Origin: GCA-2687025 sp964473525
Lineage (GTDB): Bacteria; Poribacteria; WGA-4E; GCA-2687025
Direction of reading: 5' to 3'
DNA: 64,000 nucleotides
Assembly: GCA_964473525.1 (NCBI GenBank)
Contig: CAYYPK010000025.1
Span: 1-64,000 of the forward strand
Shown here: positions 26,652-35,935 of the stretch, piece by piece
How the letters are laid out: every line of letters starts with the position of its first letter
Numbering within the stretch: the stretch's first letter is position 1
The notes under the pieces: generated by a model
Database searches by the model: none
The model's input: only the letters and a program-made list of their open reading frames with translations
Told to the model about the DNA's origin: nothing
Program-made: the position numbers and the translations under genes

Positions 26652-27284
26652 TCAATCGTCACGCGCGGGCGTCCCAGTGGGCGCGCGGCTCCCCGCCACG
26701 CTCCTCCACAGCTTCGCCACAGCGGCAGGCACGACCATCGCCACGAACCCCCCGACAATGACCCAATTCGGGATGTCCAGCCTCTCACCAAGCCATGCGT
26801 ACACATAGAATCTGGGCGCTCGGCCTACGACGAGGGCCAGGAGGTAGCGAGACGCGGGATAGCGCGCCGACAGCGCGATGAACTTGATGGGATAGAACGG
26901 GATCGGAGTCAGCGCGGCAACCACGATGGTCCAGAATGGACGTTTCGCGTACCAGAGCACGGACGCCTTGTAGATGCGCCGGTGTTCGTAGAGGCCTCGC
27001 ACCTTCTGGATGTTTAGAACGCGCGTCAAGGTCTGGTGGTCGATCACACCGGACAGAACTGCGCCGATCGTCGCGGAGACCATCGCCCAGAACGGCCCCA
27101 GCGTCTTGCCGTAGAAGATCAGCACGGGCTCGTGGGGAAGCACGGAGATGTAGCTGTTCGATACGACCGTGTACGCGGCGAGCTTGACTAACTCAACGCC
27201 GTGCGGCGCGTAGAGCCAGGTGGCGCCCGCCCCAAGCGCGGCGCCCACCACGCCGACAAGCGCCGCAGCTCTCCGAGCGGTCAT
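26652..27284 (-). CDS. VTT/DedA-like membrane protein
   Basis: 210 residues with about five membrane segments. The central stretch SVLPHEPVLIFYGKTLGP, the repeated hydrophobic helices and PFWTIVVAALTPIPFYPIKF followed by an arginine-containing helix are typical of the VTT (SNARE-associated, DedA/TVP38) group. These are involved in lipid flipping and envelope homeostasis. It is divergent from the SLC12-like transporter gene on the other strand. Confidence 0.75.
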   Translation of the reverse strand: MTARRAAALVGVVGAALGAGATWLYAPHGVELVKLAAYTVVSNSYISVLPHEPVLIFYGKTLGPFWAMVSATIGAVLSGVIDHQTLTRVLNIQKVRGLYEHRRIYKASVLWYAKRPFWTIVVAALTPIPFYPIKFIALSARYPASRYLLALVVGRAPRFYVYAWLGERLDIPNWVIVGGFVAMVVPAAVAKLWRSVAGSRAPTGTPARDD

Positions 27285-27432
27285 GCGTCCGTGCTACGAG
27301 TCACTGTGCCGACGTTCCTTACGAGGTGGCGCGGTCGTTCCGGGGAAGCTTACGACACGTGTGCTGGAGTAGGAAAGCTGGCAAAGCGGTTCTTCCGCAC
27401 GCCCGACGCGAGGAGTAACATGATGAGGACGC

Positions 27433-29679
27433 GTGACCCCGCCAGGAAGAACCCCGCAGGTAGTCGGGCAGTTGGCCAGTAGCCGACCGAAGGTCGCAAG
27501 CACGGCAGCGCGCTTCGGAACCGTCGAAGGCGTGTTCACCCCGTGCACGTTGACGATCCTCGGCGTCATCATGTTCCTGCGGTTTGGCTACTGCGTCGGG
27601 CAGGCAGGGGTGCGTCACGCCATCGCCATCGTCCTCATCAGCAAGGCGATCACCACGCTGACGGCGCTATCGCTGTCGGCCATCGCGACCAACACGCGAC
27701 CCAAGGGCGGCGGAGCGTACTACCTCATCAGCCGCAGTCTTGGCGTGGAGTTCGGCAGCGCGATCGGCATCGTGTTCTTCCTCGCCCAAGCCGTGTCCGT
27801 GGCGATGTACGTGATCGGCTTCTCCGAGGCGCTGAAGGCGGCGTTCCCGGGTCTTGATGTGCCGCTGTGGCAGGTCGCCACTGCCGTCAACGTCGCCGTC
27901 TTCGTGAGCGTCTTCATCGGCGCCGGCTGGGCGATCAGGCTGCAGTACGGCATCCTGGCGACACTGGTCGTCTCGCTCCTGTCGTTCTACGTCGGAGCCA
28001 TCCCGTCCTTCGACCCGGCGACGCTGGCGCGCAACCTGGCTCCGGGATACGAGGGCGGTCAGAGCTTCTTCACCGTGTTCGCCGTGTTCTTCCCCGCGGT
28101 TACGGGCATCATGGCGGGGGCGAACCTGTCCGGCGACCTTCGCGATCCGGCGCGCTCCATCCCACGCGGCACGCTGGCGTCCATCGGGGTGACGGGCGCC
28201 ATCTACGGGAGCCTGATACTCGCGCTCGCGGGCGCGGCGGAGCTACCAACGCTGCGTGGCGATTCGCAGATTCTGGCCGGACTGTCCCAGTGGCCTGCGC
28301 TCATCACGGCGGGAGTGCTGGCGGCAACGCTTTCCTCGGCGCTGGGCAGCATGATGGGGGCTCCGCGTATCTTGCAGGCGTTCGCCCGCGACGACGTGCT
28401 CAGATGGACGCGCGTCTTCGCACGGGGGAGTGGGTCCGCGGACGAGCCACGCTACGCCATCGTTCTGACGTTTGGAATAGCGCAAGCAGCGGTCAGCGCG
28501 GGCGATCTTAACGCGCTAGCGCCGATCATCACGATGTTCTTCCTCATCACCTACGGCATGCTTAACTTCGCCACGTTCACCGAGGCGATTACGGGGAACC
28601 CGAGCTATCGCCCGCGTTTCCGGCTCGCACACTGGTCGCTCTCTCTACTGGGCGCGCTTGGGTGCCTCGCGGTGATGTTCCTCGTGGACCCTCTGTGGGC
28701 TTTGGGCGCCGTCGTCGCTATGGCGACGATCCATCGCCTGCTCTCCCGCCGGCAGATCAGGACGCGGTGGGGAGACGTCAACAGCGGGAGCATGTACGAC
28801 CGCGCGCGACGTAACCTCCTGCGACTCGAGGACGAGAAGTACCACCCCAAGAACTGGCGACCGACGATCCTCGCCCTGCGCGCCGAGTCGTGGGAGAGCC
28901 CGCGCCTCGCGGTACTCGCGCAATGGTTGACAGGTGGGCGCGGCGCCCTCAGCGTGGGACGCCTGATGGTCGGGTCGAGTGACGCGCTCCTGGAGCGTCA
29001 GGACGCGCAGCACCGGGCGCTCAGGCGGTTTCTGCGGGCGCATCGACTGTCGGCGTTCCCCGTGGTTGTCGTCGCTCACGATGTCGTGGAGGGCATCCGT
29101 TCGCTGTTGCAGTGCCATGGCCTGGGCGGGCTGCGACCCAACACGGCGCTCATTGAGTGGGATCCCTCCGCGGACGAAGAGCGGCGGCAGGCGTTCATCC
29201 AGGAGTGCAGGGAAGTCACGCGCATGGGCCGCAGCCTGCTTGCCGTGCGGCGCCAGGAGGATCCAGCCGACGCCTGGCACGCGCCGCCCGGCACGGTCGA
29301 CGTGTGGTGGAGCGGCGGAGGAAACGGCTCGCTCATGCTGCTCCTCGCACACCTCCTCAGCCTGAACGCCGAATGGCGCGGACGGACGATCAGGCTACTC
29401 CGCGTCATCGGGAGCGAATCCGGCGTGGAACAGGCGCGGAAGCACCTCGCCGACTTGGCGGAGGCGTCGCGGATTGAGGCGTCCGCCGAGATCGTCGTTG
29501 CAACCAACGTGCCCGAGGCCATCAGGACCACCTCCGCGGATGCCGCGATAACATTCATAGGGTTCTCACCCATGCACAGCGGCGGGCGTCCGTTCGCGGA
29601 GACCATGGAGCTGCTGTCCGAGGGACTGCACACGGTGGTGTTCACGCACAGCGAAGGCGGAATGGAATTGGACGTGTGA
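27433..29679 (+). CDS. SLC12-like amino acid/cation-chloride transporter
   Basis: 748 residues from GTG 27433, with no strong ribosome site. The first 450 residues hold about 12 membrane segments: FTPCTLTILGVIMFLRFGYC, TRPKGGGAYYLISRSLGVEFG and FFPAVTGIMAGANLSGDLRDP. These are hallmarks of the APC superfamily, specifically bacterial relatives of Na-K-Cl cotransporters (SLC12). A cytosolic C-terminal domain of about 270 residues follows, as in those proteins. Substrates cannot be told from the sequence. The stop overlaps the start of the next gene by 4 bases, so translation is probably coupled. Confidence 0.88.
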   Translation: MTPPGRTPQVVGQLASSRPKVASTAARFGTVEGVFTPCTLTILGVIMFLRFGYCVGQAGVRHAIAIVLISKAITTLTALSLSAIATNTRPKGGGAYYLISRSLGVEFGSAIGIVFFLAQAVSVAMYVIGFSEALKAAFPGLDVPLWQVATAVNVAVFVSVFIGAGWAIRLQYGILATLVVSLLSFYVGAIPSFDPATLARNLAPGYEGGQSFFTVFAVFFPAVTGIMAGANLSGDLRDPARSIPRGTLASIGVTGAIYGSLILALAGAAELPTLRGDSQILAGLSQWPALITAGVLAATLSSALGSMMGAPRILQAFARDDVLRWTRVFARGSGSADEPRYAIVLTFGIAQAAVSAGDLNALAPIITMFFLITYGMLNFATFTEAITGNPSYRPRFRLAHWSLSLLGALGCLAVMFLVDPLWALGAVVAMATIHRLLSRRQIRTRWGDVNSGSMYDRARRNLLRLEDEKYHPKNWRPTILALRAESWESPRLAVLAQWLTGGRGALSVGRLMVGSSDALLERQDAQHRALRRFLRAHRLSAFPVVVVAHDVVEGIRSLLQCHGLGGLRPNTALIEWDPSADEERRQAFIQECREVTRMGRSLLAVRRQEDPADAWHAPPGTVDVWWSGGGNGSLMLLLAHLLSLNAEWRGRTIRLLRVIGSESGVEQARKHLADLAEASRIEASAEIVVATNVPEAIRTTSADAAITFIGFSPMHSGGRPFAETMELLSEGLHTVVFTHSEGGMELDV

Positions 29680-31151
29680 CGCGCATGCCGATACGCCTCG
29701 TCATGGAACCCGCGGCGAGAAGCCGCCTCGCCTCGCTCTCCGAGCACCTCTCGGCGCGCGGTGTCGAGGCGCACCTGGTCGGGGGCGCCGTGCGGGACAC
29801 CCTCGTAGGCCGCGCCGTGGACGATTTCGACATCGTCGTGCCATCCGACGGCATGGCCGCCGTCGAGAGTTGGGCGGCGGCGGAGGATCGCTACGCCATC
29901 CCCCTGCACGAGGATCCGCCGACGCGTCGCGTCACCTTCGAAGACGGCATGATCCTGGACGCATGCTGCTATCGAGGCGCGTCTCTCGACGCGGACCTGC
30001 GGCGTCGGGACTTCACGGTGAACGCCATCGCCACGCCTCTGTCGGCGGCGTTCGACGACCTCTCCGGTACGCTCATCGACCCTTGTGGGGGCGTCGACGA
30101 CCTGCGTCTGCGCACGCTGCGCCGCGGCTTCGACGAAAGCCTGACCGACGACCCCCTCCGTATGCTGCGCGCCTTCCGGTTCATGGCGACGCACGGCCTG
30201 CGTGTCGAGGAGAGCGCCCTCGCCGTGGTTAAGGAGCGCGCCGTCGACGTCACGAACGTCGCGTGGGAACGCATCCGAGACGAGTTCTTCAAGCTGCTGG
30301 GAGCCCCGCGCTCGTACGCGGCGTTGCGAGGCATGGACAGCGCGGGCCTCCTTGAGGTTCTGCTGCCGGAAATCGCCGACATGAAGGGCGCGCCGCAGAA
30401 CCGCTTCCACCACCTCGATGTCTGGGAGCACACGCTAGACGCGCTGGACCGCTTCGAACGCGCGCCCGTGCCGCCGTGTCTGTCCGGCCTACAAGGCGAT
30501 TTCGCGGCGTATCTTGCCGAGCCAAGGGGCCAGGGCATCCCAACGGTCGCACTCATCAAGTTCGCCCTACTGCTGCACGACGTCGCTAAGCCTACGACGA
30601 GGACCGTTGGGGACGACGGTCGGGTGCGTTTCATCGGCCACGAGAAGGACGGCGCGGACATCACGAACCAGGTCGGTAGACGGCTCATGCTGAGCAACAG
30701 GGGCCGCGAAGCCGCGTCACGCTTGGTGGCGGAGCACCTGCGAACGATGCATCTCTCATCGGGCGGGCCGCCCTCGCCGCGCGCGCTACGTCGGTTCCTG
30801 CGGCGGGTCCGCGGCGATTGGATGGGCGTCGTCGCGCACTCCTGGGCCGACATGGAGGCGTCCCGTGGGCCGGCGAGGACTCAGGCGCAACGGCGCCGCA
30901 CCGAACGGACGCTTGTCGCCATCGCGAGCTTCTGGCACGAGGAAGGTCGCGCCACCGCAGGCCGAAAGCCCCTCATCCTGGGCGGAGAGATCATCAGGCG
31001 TTTCGGCGTGGCGCCGGGGCCGGAGGTCGGGCGACTGCTCCGCGCGGTGAGAGACGCGCGTGAAGACGGGCAGATCAGCACATCGAAGCAAGCGCGAGCC
31101 TACGTCGGCGCCCTACTGCGGGCTCGGGATACAGGGTCAGGAACCCGCTAG
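29676..31151 (+). CDS. CCA tRNA nucleotidyltransferase/poly(A) polymerase family
   Basis: 491 residues. The nucleotidyltransferase signature GGAVRD is at 36-41 and the catalytic DxD at D50/D52 in VDDFDIVV. RRDFTVNAIA and the ribose-recognising DDPLRMLRAFRF are class II features. An HD domain follows (LLLHDVAKPTTRT, near residue 300). It adds or repairs tRNA 3' CCA ends, or tails RNA. GTG 29676 overlaps the previous stop as GTGTGA; ATG 29685 is an alternative. Its stop shares a CTAG with the convergent gene at 31148. Confidence 0.9.
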   Translation: MTRMPIRLVMEPAARSRLASLSEHLSARGVEAHLVGGAVRDTLVGRAVDDFDIVVPSDGMAAVESWAAAEDRYAIPLHEDPPTRRVTFEDGMILDACCYRGASLDADLRRRDFTVNAIATPLSAAFDDLSGTLIDPCGGVDDLRLRTLRRGFDESLTDDPLRMLRAFRFMATHGLRVEESALAVVKERAVDVTNVAWERIRDEFFKLLGAPRSYAALRGMDSAGLLEVLLPEIADMKGAPQNRFHHLDVWEHTLDALDRFERAPVPPCLSGLQGDFAAYLAEPRGQGIPTVALIKFALLLHDVAKPTTRTVGDDGRVRFIGHEKDGADITNQVGRRLMLSNRGREAASRLVAEHLRTMHLSSGGPPSPRALRRFLRRVRGDWMGVVAHSWADMEASRGPARTQAQRRRTERTLVAIASFWHEEGRATAGRKPLILGGEIIRRFGVAPGPEVGRLLRAVRDAREDGQISTSKQARAYVGALLRARDTGSGTR

Positions 31152-31810
31152 GGATTGGACGTCGCGACCGTTGTCGTCTTGGCGTCGGTCGTCGGAGCCT
31201 GATGCACCAGTTCTGGCTGCGGGGGTCGGTTGATGCGCTTCAGCGTCCCCACTAGACGCCTTGTGCGGCGTCCCTGGTCGCTGTCGATCAGGATATACTG
31301 GACCTTCTGGGCGGCATCTAGCTCCGCGAGGATGCTCAACTCAACCTGGCGGTACCGGCTCCAGAACGCGTCGTCCTCGGCACGAAACGCGCCGACGACC
31401 TCGTCGAGATCCTCGTCCATTCTGCTGGCGTCCACGGCGGCATCGGGTTCGCCATAGCGGTGCAGGGCCCCCCTGAGTTCACCCAGCCGTTCCCCCCGTT
31501 CGCCCCAGAACTCACGGCGCATTTCGAGGAGTTGGCGCCACTTGGGAAGCACGCGCACCAACTGGTCGTCGGAAAGGGCTAGCTCTTTCTCGAGGGTGTA
31601 CAGGTTCAGCACCTGCACGACCTCTTGGAGTTCATCGTCGGACAGGTTCAGGTACTTGTCCGTGGCCTTCTTTGGCATGACGGTCTTGGACGAATCTGAC
31701 GGCGCAGGGGTGTCGTCGCGTCCCGCCTGGGCGATGAGGGCAGCGGACCCCACGACGACGACGAACGTGACGCCAAAGAGAATCCAGTACTTCCGCAGCG
31801 ATGGTCGCAT
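31148..31810 (-). CDS. Periplasmic CpxP/Spy-like protein
   Basis: 220 residues with an N-terminal membrane anchor or signal (ILFGVTFVVVVGSAALIA). The rest is long, charged helix: LSDDELQEVVQVLNLY, LALSDDQLVRVLP, RREFWGERGERLGELRG and ILAELDAAQKVQYILID. The LSDDQ repeats and C-terminal LDAAQKVQYI fit the LTXXQ/CpxP-Spy group of periplasmic chaperone or stress-sensor proteins. It follows an anti-sigma and ECF sigma pair, so it is probably part of an envelope-stress response. Confidence 0.7.
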   Translation of the reverse strand: MRPSLRKYWILFGVTFVVVVGSAALIAQAGRDDTPAPSDSSKTVMPKKATDKYLNLSDDELQEVVQVLNLYTLEKELALSDDQLVRVLPKWRQLLEMRREFWGERGERLGELRGALHRYGEPDAAVDASRMDEDLDEVVGAFRAEDDAFWSRYRQVELSILAELDAAQKVQYILIDSDQGRRTRRLVGTLKRINRPPQPELVHQAPTTDAKTTTVATSNP

Positions 31811-31876
31811 CTGTCCGCCCCCGCTCGTTGCCTTGCCAGCGGCGTCCTGTTCGCCGCGTGGCCCTCCTCCGCCGGG

Positions 31877-32596
31877 TTACTCCCCCCGACGGGTAGACAC
31901 AAGGAATATGTCGGATGCGCCGTTGTCGGCGCCGTATAGGTCGATTGGCCCCTGCCGACTATCGTACGTCCCAGACGCCTCGGTCCATTCGATAGATTCT
32001 GGCATGTCGACTGCCAGAGCGTTCGTACGTAGCAGCGCTGCCAACTGCTCCGAATCCATCTGCATCGTCATGCGCATGGGCTGCGCGGAACCGTCTTGCG
32101 CTATGAAACGCACGAGGTATTCGTCGCCCCCGCTCTCCATCATCTCCGCCGTCAACCCCACGCCGTCCATGGACATCAGCGACGTGATGGACGTAGCGGG
32201 TAGGCTGCTGTCCCTGGTTGGGACAAGGCCCTGCGACAGACCAAAGTAGACGACCGCGAAGGCGCAGACGGTGCCACACACGGCACCCCCGACGGCTCCA
32301 GCGGCAACCTCAAAGCCGCGCGCGGGCCAGCGAGAACGAGCAGGCGCCCCGAGCCGAGCGTCCTGCTCAATGCGTTGCCGTAGCTTCGATGTGAAGCCTT
32401 CCCAAACGTACGGATCCGGGTAATCGACGCCGACCTTGCCGACTTCCTCGCGCATGCGTCGGTAAGCAGCCACCTCTGCCCGACACGCCTCGGAGCGGCG
32501 CAACCGGTTCTCGAACCATCGGCGCTTGCGGTCCGACAGCGCCCCCTCGAGGTACGCTGGGATATGCCGTTCGAAACGGCAATGCCTAACGCTCAT
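31877..32596 (-). CDS. Anti-sigma factor-like membrane protein
   Basis: 239 residues. ATG 32596 overlaps the sigma-factor stop as ATGA, the usual coupling of sigma and anti-sigma genes; the frame is open upstream inside the sigma gene. The N-terminal cytosolic part (HCRFERHIPAYLEGALS, RRSEACRAEVAAYRRM) resembles the zinc-finger anti-sigma fold but keeps only some of the usual H-C-C ligands. One membrane segment (AAGAVGGAVCGTVCAFAVVY) leads to a periplasmic domain. It would bind the ECF factor at the membrane; this is inferred from position and layout. Confidence 0.75.
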   Translation of the reverse strand: MSVRHCRFERHIPAYLEGALSDRKRRWFENRLRRSEACRAEVAAYRRMREEVGKVGVDYPDPYVWEGFTSKLRQRIEQDARLGAPARSRWPARGFEVAAGAVGGAVCGTVCAFAVVYFGLSQGLVPTRDSSLPATSITSLMSMDGVGLTAEMMESGGDEYLVRFIAQDGSAQPMRMTMQMDSEQLAALLRTNALAVDMPESIEWTEASGTYDSRQGPIDLYGADNGASDIFLVSTRRGE

Positions 32597-33210
32597 GCGC
32601 GTCCACCTTCCCCGTCCGTGTTCCACTCGCCGGGCGCGTGAGACTCCTCGATATACGGCGTTAAGAAGTGCCGCATCTTCCTCGTCGCGTGGAACAGGTG
32701 AGCTTTCACGGTTCCCAGCCCACGTCCCAGAATGTCCGCGATCTCTTGCAGCGCCAGCCCCTCGAAGTGTCTCAGCACGAACACCTGTCGCTGCTTCTCG
32801 GGCAACTGCCGGACGGCCTCGCGAATATGGACGCCGATCTCGGAGTTCATCGCGTTATCGTCGGGCATCCGTTCGGGCGTTCGCAACGTCCTGACGTCTT
32901 CCTGATGTATAACGGCGTCCGTCAGCTCAATGTTCTGGTAAGTGCGTCGTCGTCGCTTGTGATCGATGCACGCGTTCGTCGCGATGCGATAGACCCACGT
33001 GAAGAAACTCGAATCGCCCTTGAAGCGTCCCAACGACCGGAACGCGCGGTAGAAGACATCCTGCGTGATATCGTACGCGTCCTCGACGCTGTGCGTGAAG
33101 TAGAAGGCGTAATCGTACACGCGCTTGTAGTGCCGTTCGACGAGCACATCAAACGCGCCATCATCACCTGCCTGGAACTGTTCGACCAGAAAGTGGTCGG
33201 CGTCTTTCAC
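32593..33210 (-). CDS. ECF-type RNA polymerase sigma factor
   Basis: 205 residues from GTG 33210, which has GGGAG ten bases upstream; TTG 33231 is an alternative. Region 2 includes VERHYKRVYDYAFYF and DITQDVFYRAFRSLGRF, with SSFFTWVYRIATNACID. Region 4 is LPEKQRQVFVLRHFEGLALQ with the helix-turn-helix EIADILGRGLGTVKAHL. It would direct RNA polymerase to envelope-stress genes, including its own operon with the two genes that follow. Confidence 0.92.
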   Translation of the reverse strand: MKDADHFLVEQFQAGDDGAFDVLVERHYKRVYDYAFYFTHSVEDAYDITQDVFYRAFRSLGRFKGDSSFFTWVYRIATNACIDHKRRRRTYQNIELTDAVIHQEDVRTLRTPERMPDDNAMNSEIGVHIREAVRQLPEKQRQVFVLRHFEGLALQEIADILGRGLGTVKAHLFHATRKMRHFLTPYIEESHAPGEWNTDGEGGRA

Positions 33211-33260
33211 GGAATACGAACTCCCGTCCAAGCTCGCGTACAGTGGGTAAGACGGCGTTG

Positions 33261-33284
33261 CCGCGGGATATGTTTAACCCGCGG
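33261..33284. repeat. Perfect inverted repeat between BMP permease and sigma gene
   Basis: CCGCGGG (33261-33267) and CCCGCGG (33278-33284) flank a 10-base AT-rich loop. It lies downstream of the permease gene and about 50-75 bases upstream of the ECF sigma start. It could be a terminator stem for the transport operon or an operator for the sigma operon. Confidence 0.4.
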
Positions 33285-33347
33285 GAGAATCCCGGCCGCA
33301 ACGGCGGCCTGGCCAATCGAATCGTCCCGGCACATCGGGAATGTAGC

Positions 33348-34385
33348 TCAAGCGCCACGCTTGGCGAACCGCGCGTCAGCCACACCATACCCAACGGCCA
33401 TAAGAACGACAAGCCCTCGCATTACCTCGACGAGCTTGTCTGGAACGTGGTTCGGCTCAAACGTCATCTCTCGGGAGCCCGACGCCAGCGCGGCGAAGAA
33501 CACCGCGGCGGCCACGACTCCCATGGGGCTCAGCCGCGCGAGCATCGCGACGGCTATCGCGGTATACCCGTAGCCGACCGTCGTGAATCCCTGACTCAGA
33601 GAACCCACGCGCCCAAGGAGTTCGACGCACCCCGCCAGGCCCGCCAGCCCGCCCGACGCCAGCATCGCCGTGAACGTCGCGCGCGCCGGGGACATGCCCG
33701 AATACGCGGCGGCCAGTGGATTGTCGCCCACCGCTCGGAGTTGGAAGCCGACCGTCGTGCGATGCACGAGCAGATGTGTCAGAGGCGCTGCCACGATCGC
33801 GAGGAAGATGCCCGCGTGCAGATCCGTCGCCGCGTCGAGCGTCCATAGCCGTAGGTTGGACGGTATCTCCGCCGTCTGCGCCGTGCCTCGGATGCCCTCC
33901 AGCGGCCCCGTGACCGCGTACCGCACGAGTTCGATGGCGATGAAGTTCAGCAGGATCGTGCTGAGCACTTCCGGCACGCGGCGCCACACGCGTAGCGCCG
34001 CGGCGATACCCGCCCAGAAGGCGCCACCCGCCACCCCAGCCAGGAAGAGCATCGGCACGAGGGACCACGCCGGCAGATCGACCTTCGTCGCGAGCGCCGT
34101 CGCGGCGATGCCGCCGACCAGAAGCTGCCCCTCGGCGCCGATGTTGAGCGCGCCGCCCCGAAACGCCAGGGCGACCGCGAGGCCTGTCAGAATCAGCGGG
34201 CAAGCGCCGGTAAGCACGGGCGCCAGGCCGTAGCGATTGCCGACGGTTCCCTGCCAGAACGCCCGCGAGCATGACGCCAGGTCGTACCCACCGATCAGGA
34301 GCAGCAACCCGGCGGCCCCGACGACGGCGACGAGGATGACCCCGGTCGAGAGCAGGTGGCGACCGGACGATACTAGCCGGCTCAC
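33348..34385 (-). CDS. BMP-family ABC transporter permease (YufP-like)
   Basis: 345 residues from GTG 34385, overlapping the ATPase stop as GTGA. The frame continues upstream antisense to the ATPase gene without real content. About nine membrane segments, with ALAFRGGALNIGAEGQLLVG and GFQLRAVGDNPLAAAYSGM, are signatures of the nucleoside/simple-sugar permeases that work with BMP lipoproteins. Such importers normally have two different permeases. Only this one is here, and the gene following it encodes the sigma factor. Confidence 0.88.
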   Translation of the reverse strand: MSRLVSSGRHLLSTGVILVAVVGAAGLLLLIGGYDLASCSRAFWQGTVGNRYGLAPVLTGACPLILTGLAVALAFRGGALNIGAEGQLLVGGIAATALATKVDLPAWSLVPMLFLAGVAGGAFWAGIAAALRVWRRVPEVLSTILLNFIAIELVRYAVTGPLEGIRGTAQTAEIPSNLRLWTLDAATDLHAGIFLAIVAAPLTHLLVHRTTVGFQLRAVGDNPLAAAYSGMSPARATFTAMLASGGLAGLAGCVELLGRVGSLSQGFTTVGYGYTAIAVAMLARLSPMGVVAAAVFFAALASGSREMTFEPNHVPDKLVEVMRGLVVLMAVGYGVADARFAKRGA

Positions 34386-35902
34386 AGGGCTGGCGCCTCC
34401 CCGACCATGAGAGAGCCGAGAGTGTCCCGACTTCGCGCGTCGCTCGGGGCGTCGTGCACGACGCCATCGCGCATGACGCCTATGCCGTCTGACAGGGCAA
34501 TCACCTCGTCCAGTTCGGTCGAGATGAGAAGGACGGCGAGACCGGTGTCTCGCGCTTCGAGGAGGCGGCGGTGCACGTACGCAGCCGCGGCGACGTCCAG
34601 CCCCCGAGTCGGGTTCATGGCGACCAGCGCGACCCCAGCGTGCGACAGCTCGCGCGCGAGGACCACCTTCTGCTGGTTGCCGCCGGAAAGCTGTGACACG
34701 GGGGCGGCGATATCGTCCGCCCGGATGTCGTATTCGCGGCGGGCGTCTTCCGCCGCGGTCGCCATCGCTCGCGGCGACAGCCACCCCAGACGCGACATAG
34801 GGGCGTCACGGTAACGCTTGGCGGCCAGATTCTCCGCGATGGACAGCCCGGCGGACAGATCCTTCCCGCGACGGTCCTCCGTGATGACCGCCAGCCCACG
34901 CTTGGCGCGTTCTCTGGGTGACGCGCGCGTGATGTCCGTGCCCCGTAGCAGGATGTCGCCGGACTCAGGCGCTCGCACACCCGCCAGGGCGTCCATGAGT
35001 TCGACCTGCCCGGCGCCGTCGACTCCCGCGACTCCGAACACCTCGCCGGCGCGCACGGCGAGCGAGACGCCGCGTACCGCCGCGAGCCCACGTGAGTCGT
35101 TCACGCGCAGGTCGGTCAGCACGAGTGCGTCCTGGGTCTCACGCAAGGGCGGGACACGCCGCTCCTGGGTGGCGACGCTTTCACCCACCATCAGCGTTGC
35201 GAGCGACGCGGGGTCGGCGCCAGATGCGTCGACGGTGGCAACGTTGCGCCCGCGCCGGATCACCGTGATGCGGTCGCAGAGATCAAGGGCTTCGGGCAGC
35301 TTGTGGGTGATGAACACGATGGAACGCCCCGCGTCGCGCAGCGCGCGTAGCGTATCGCCCAGTTCTTCGGCTTCGGAGGGAGTCAGGACGGCGGTCGGTT
35401 CGTCGAACACGAGCGTCCGCGCGTCCCTGGCGAGGCACTTCAGTATCTCTACTCGCTGCTGCACGCCGACGGGGAGGGTGTCCACGCGACGTGTCACGTC
35501 GACGTCGACGCCAAATCCGCGGGCGAGCTCGGCCACGCGTTCCTCGGAGGCGGTCGGTCGCCTCCAGAACGTGGCTCCGGGCATGCCCAGCATGACGTTC
35601 TCGGCGACGGTCATGCTTGGAATGAGCATGAAATGCTGGTGCACCATGCCAACACCCGCGCGTATCGCCTCGATGGGCGCGCGGAACCTCACTGCGCGCC
35701 CATCGACCTGGATGGCGCCCGAGTCGGGCGACGCCAGTCCGTAGAGGATGTTCATCAGCGTGGTCTTGCCAGCGCCGTTCTCACCGAGCAAGCCGTGGAC
35801 CTCGCCCGCGGCGACATCAAGGGACACGTCGTCTAGCGCCACGGTGGCGCCAAACGACTTGCACACGCCGTCGAGTCGGATCGCGGGGCGATTAGCGGTC
35901 AC
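34382..35902 (-). CDS. BMP-family ABC transporter ATP-binding protein (YufO-like)
   Basis: 506 residues with two ABC domains. The first has Walker A GLLGENGAGKTTLMNILYG, HQHFMLIPSMTVAENVMLG and VLTPSEAEEL. The second, after about residue 255, begins VFGVAGVDGAGQVELMDAL, a degenerate Walker A typical of the second domain, with signature SQLSGGNQQKVVLARELS. This two-domain layout belongs to simple-sugar and nucleoside importers. It sits between the binding protein and the permease in one transcript. Confidence 0.93.
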   Translation of the reverse strand: MTANRPAIRLDGVCKSFGATVALDDVSLDVAAGEVHGLLGENGAGKTTLMNILYGLASPDSGAIQVDGRAVRFRAPIEAIRAGVGMVHQHFMLIPSMTVAENVMLGMPGATFWRRPTASEERVAELARGFGVDVDVTRRVDTLPVGVQQRVEILKCLARDARTLVFDEPTAVLTPSEAEELGDTLRALRDAGRSIVFITHKLPEALDLCDRITVIRRGRNVATVDASGADPASLATLMVGESVATQERRVPPLRETQDALVLTDLRVNDSRGLAAVRGVSLAVRAGEVFGVAGVDGAGQVELMDALAGVRAPESGDILLRGTDITRASPRERAKRGLAVITEDRRGKDLSAGLSIAENLAAKRYRDAPMSRLGWLSPRAMATAAEDARREYDIRADDIAAPVSQLSGGNQQKVVLARELSHAGVALVAMNPTRGLDVAAAAYVHRRLLEARDTGLAVLLISTELDEVIALSDGIGVMRDGVVHDAPSDARSRDTLGSLMVGEAPAL

Positions 35903-35935
35903 GGGTTGGCGCGCCCGGCGCCAGGGTCAGTCGCA

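Noticed and set aside
34386..34784. N-terminal extension of the BMP permease
   Set aside because: It is antisense-frame noise inside the ATPase gene; GTG 34385 with the GTGA overlap gives the proper permease start.
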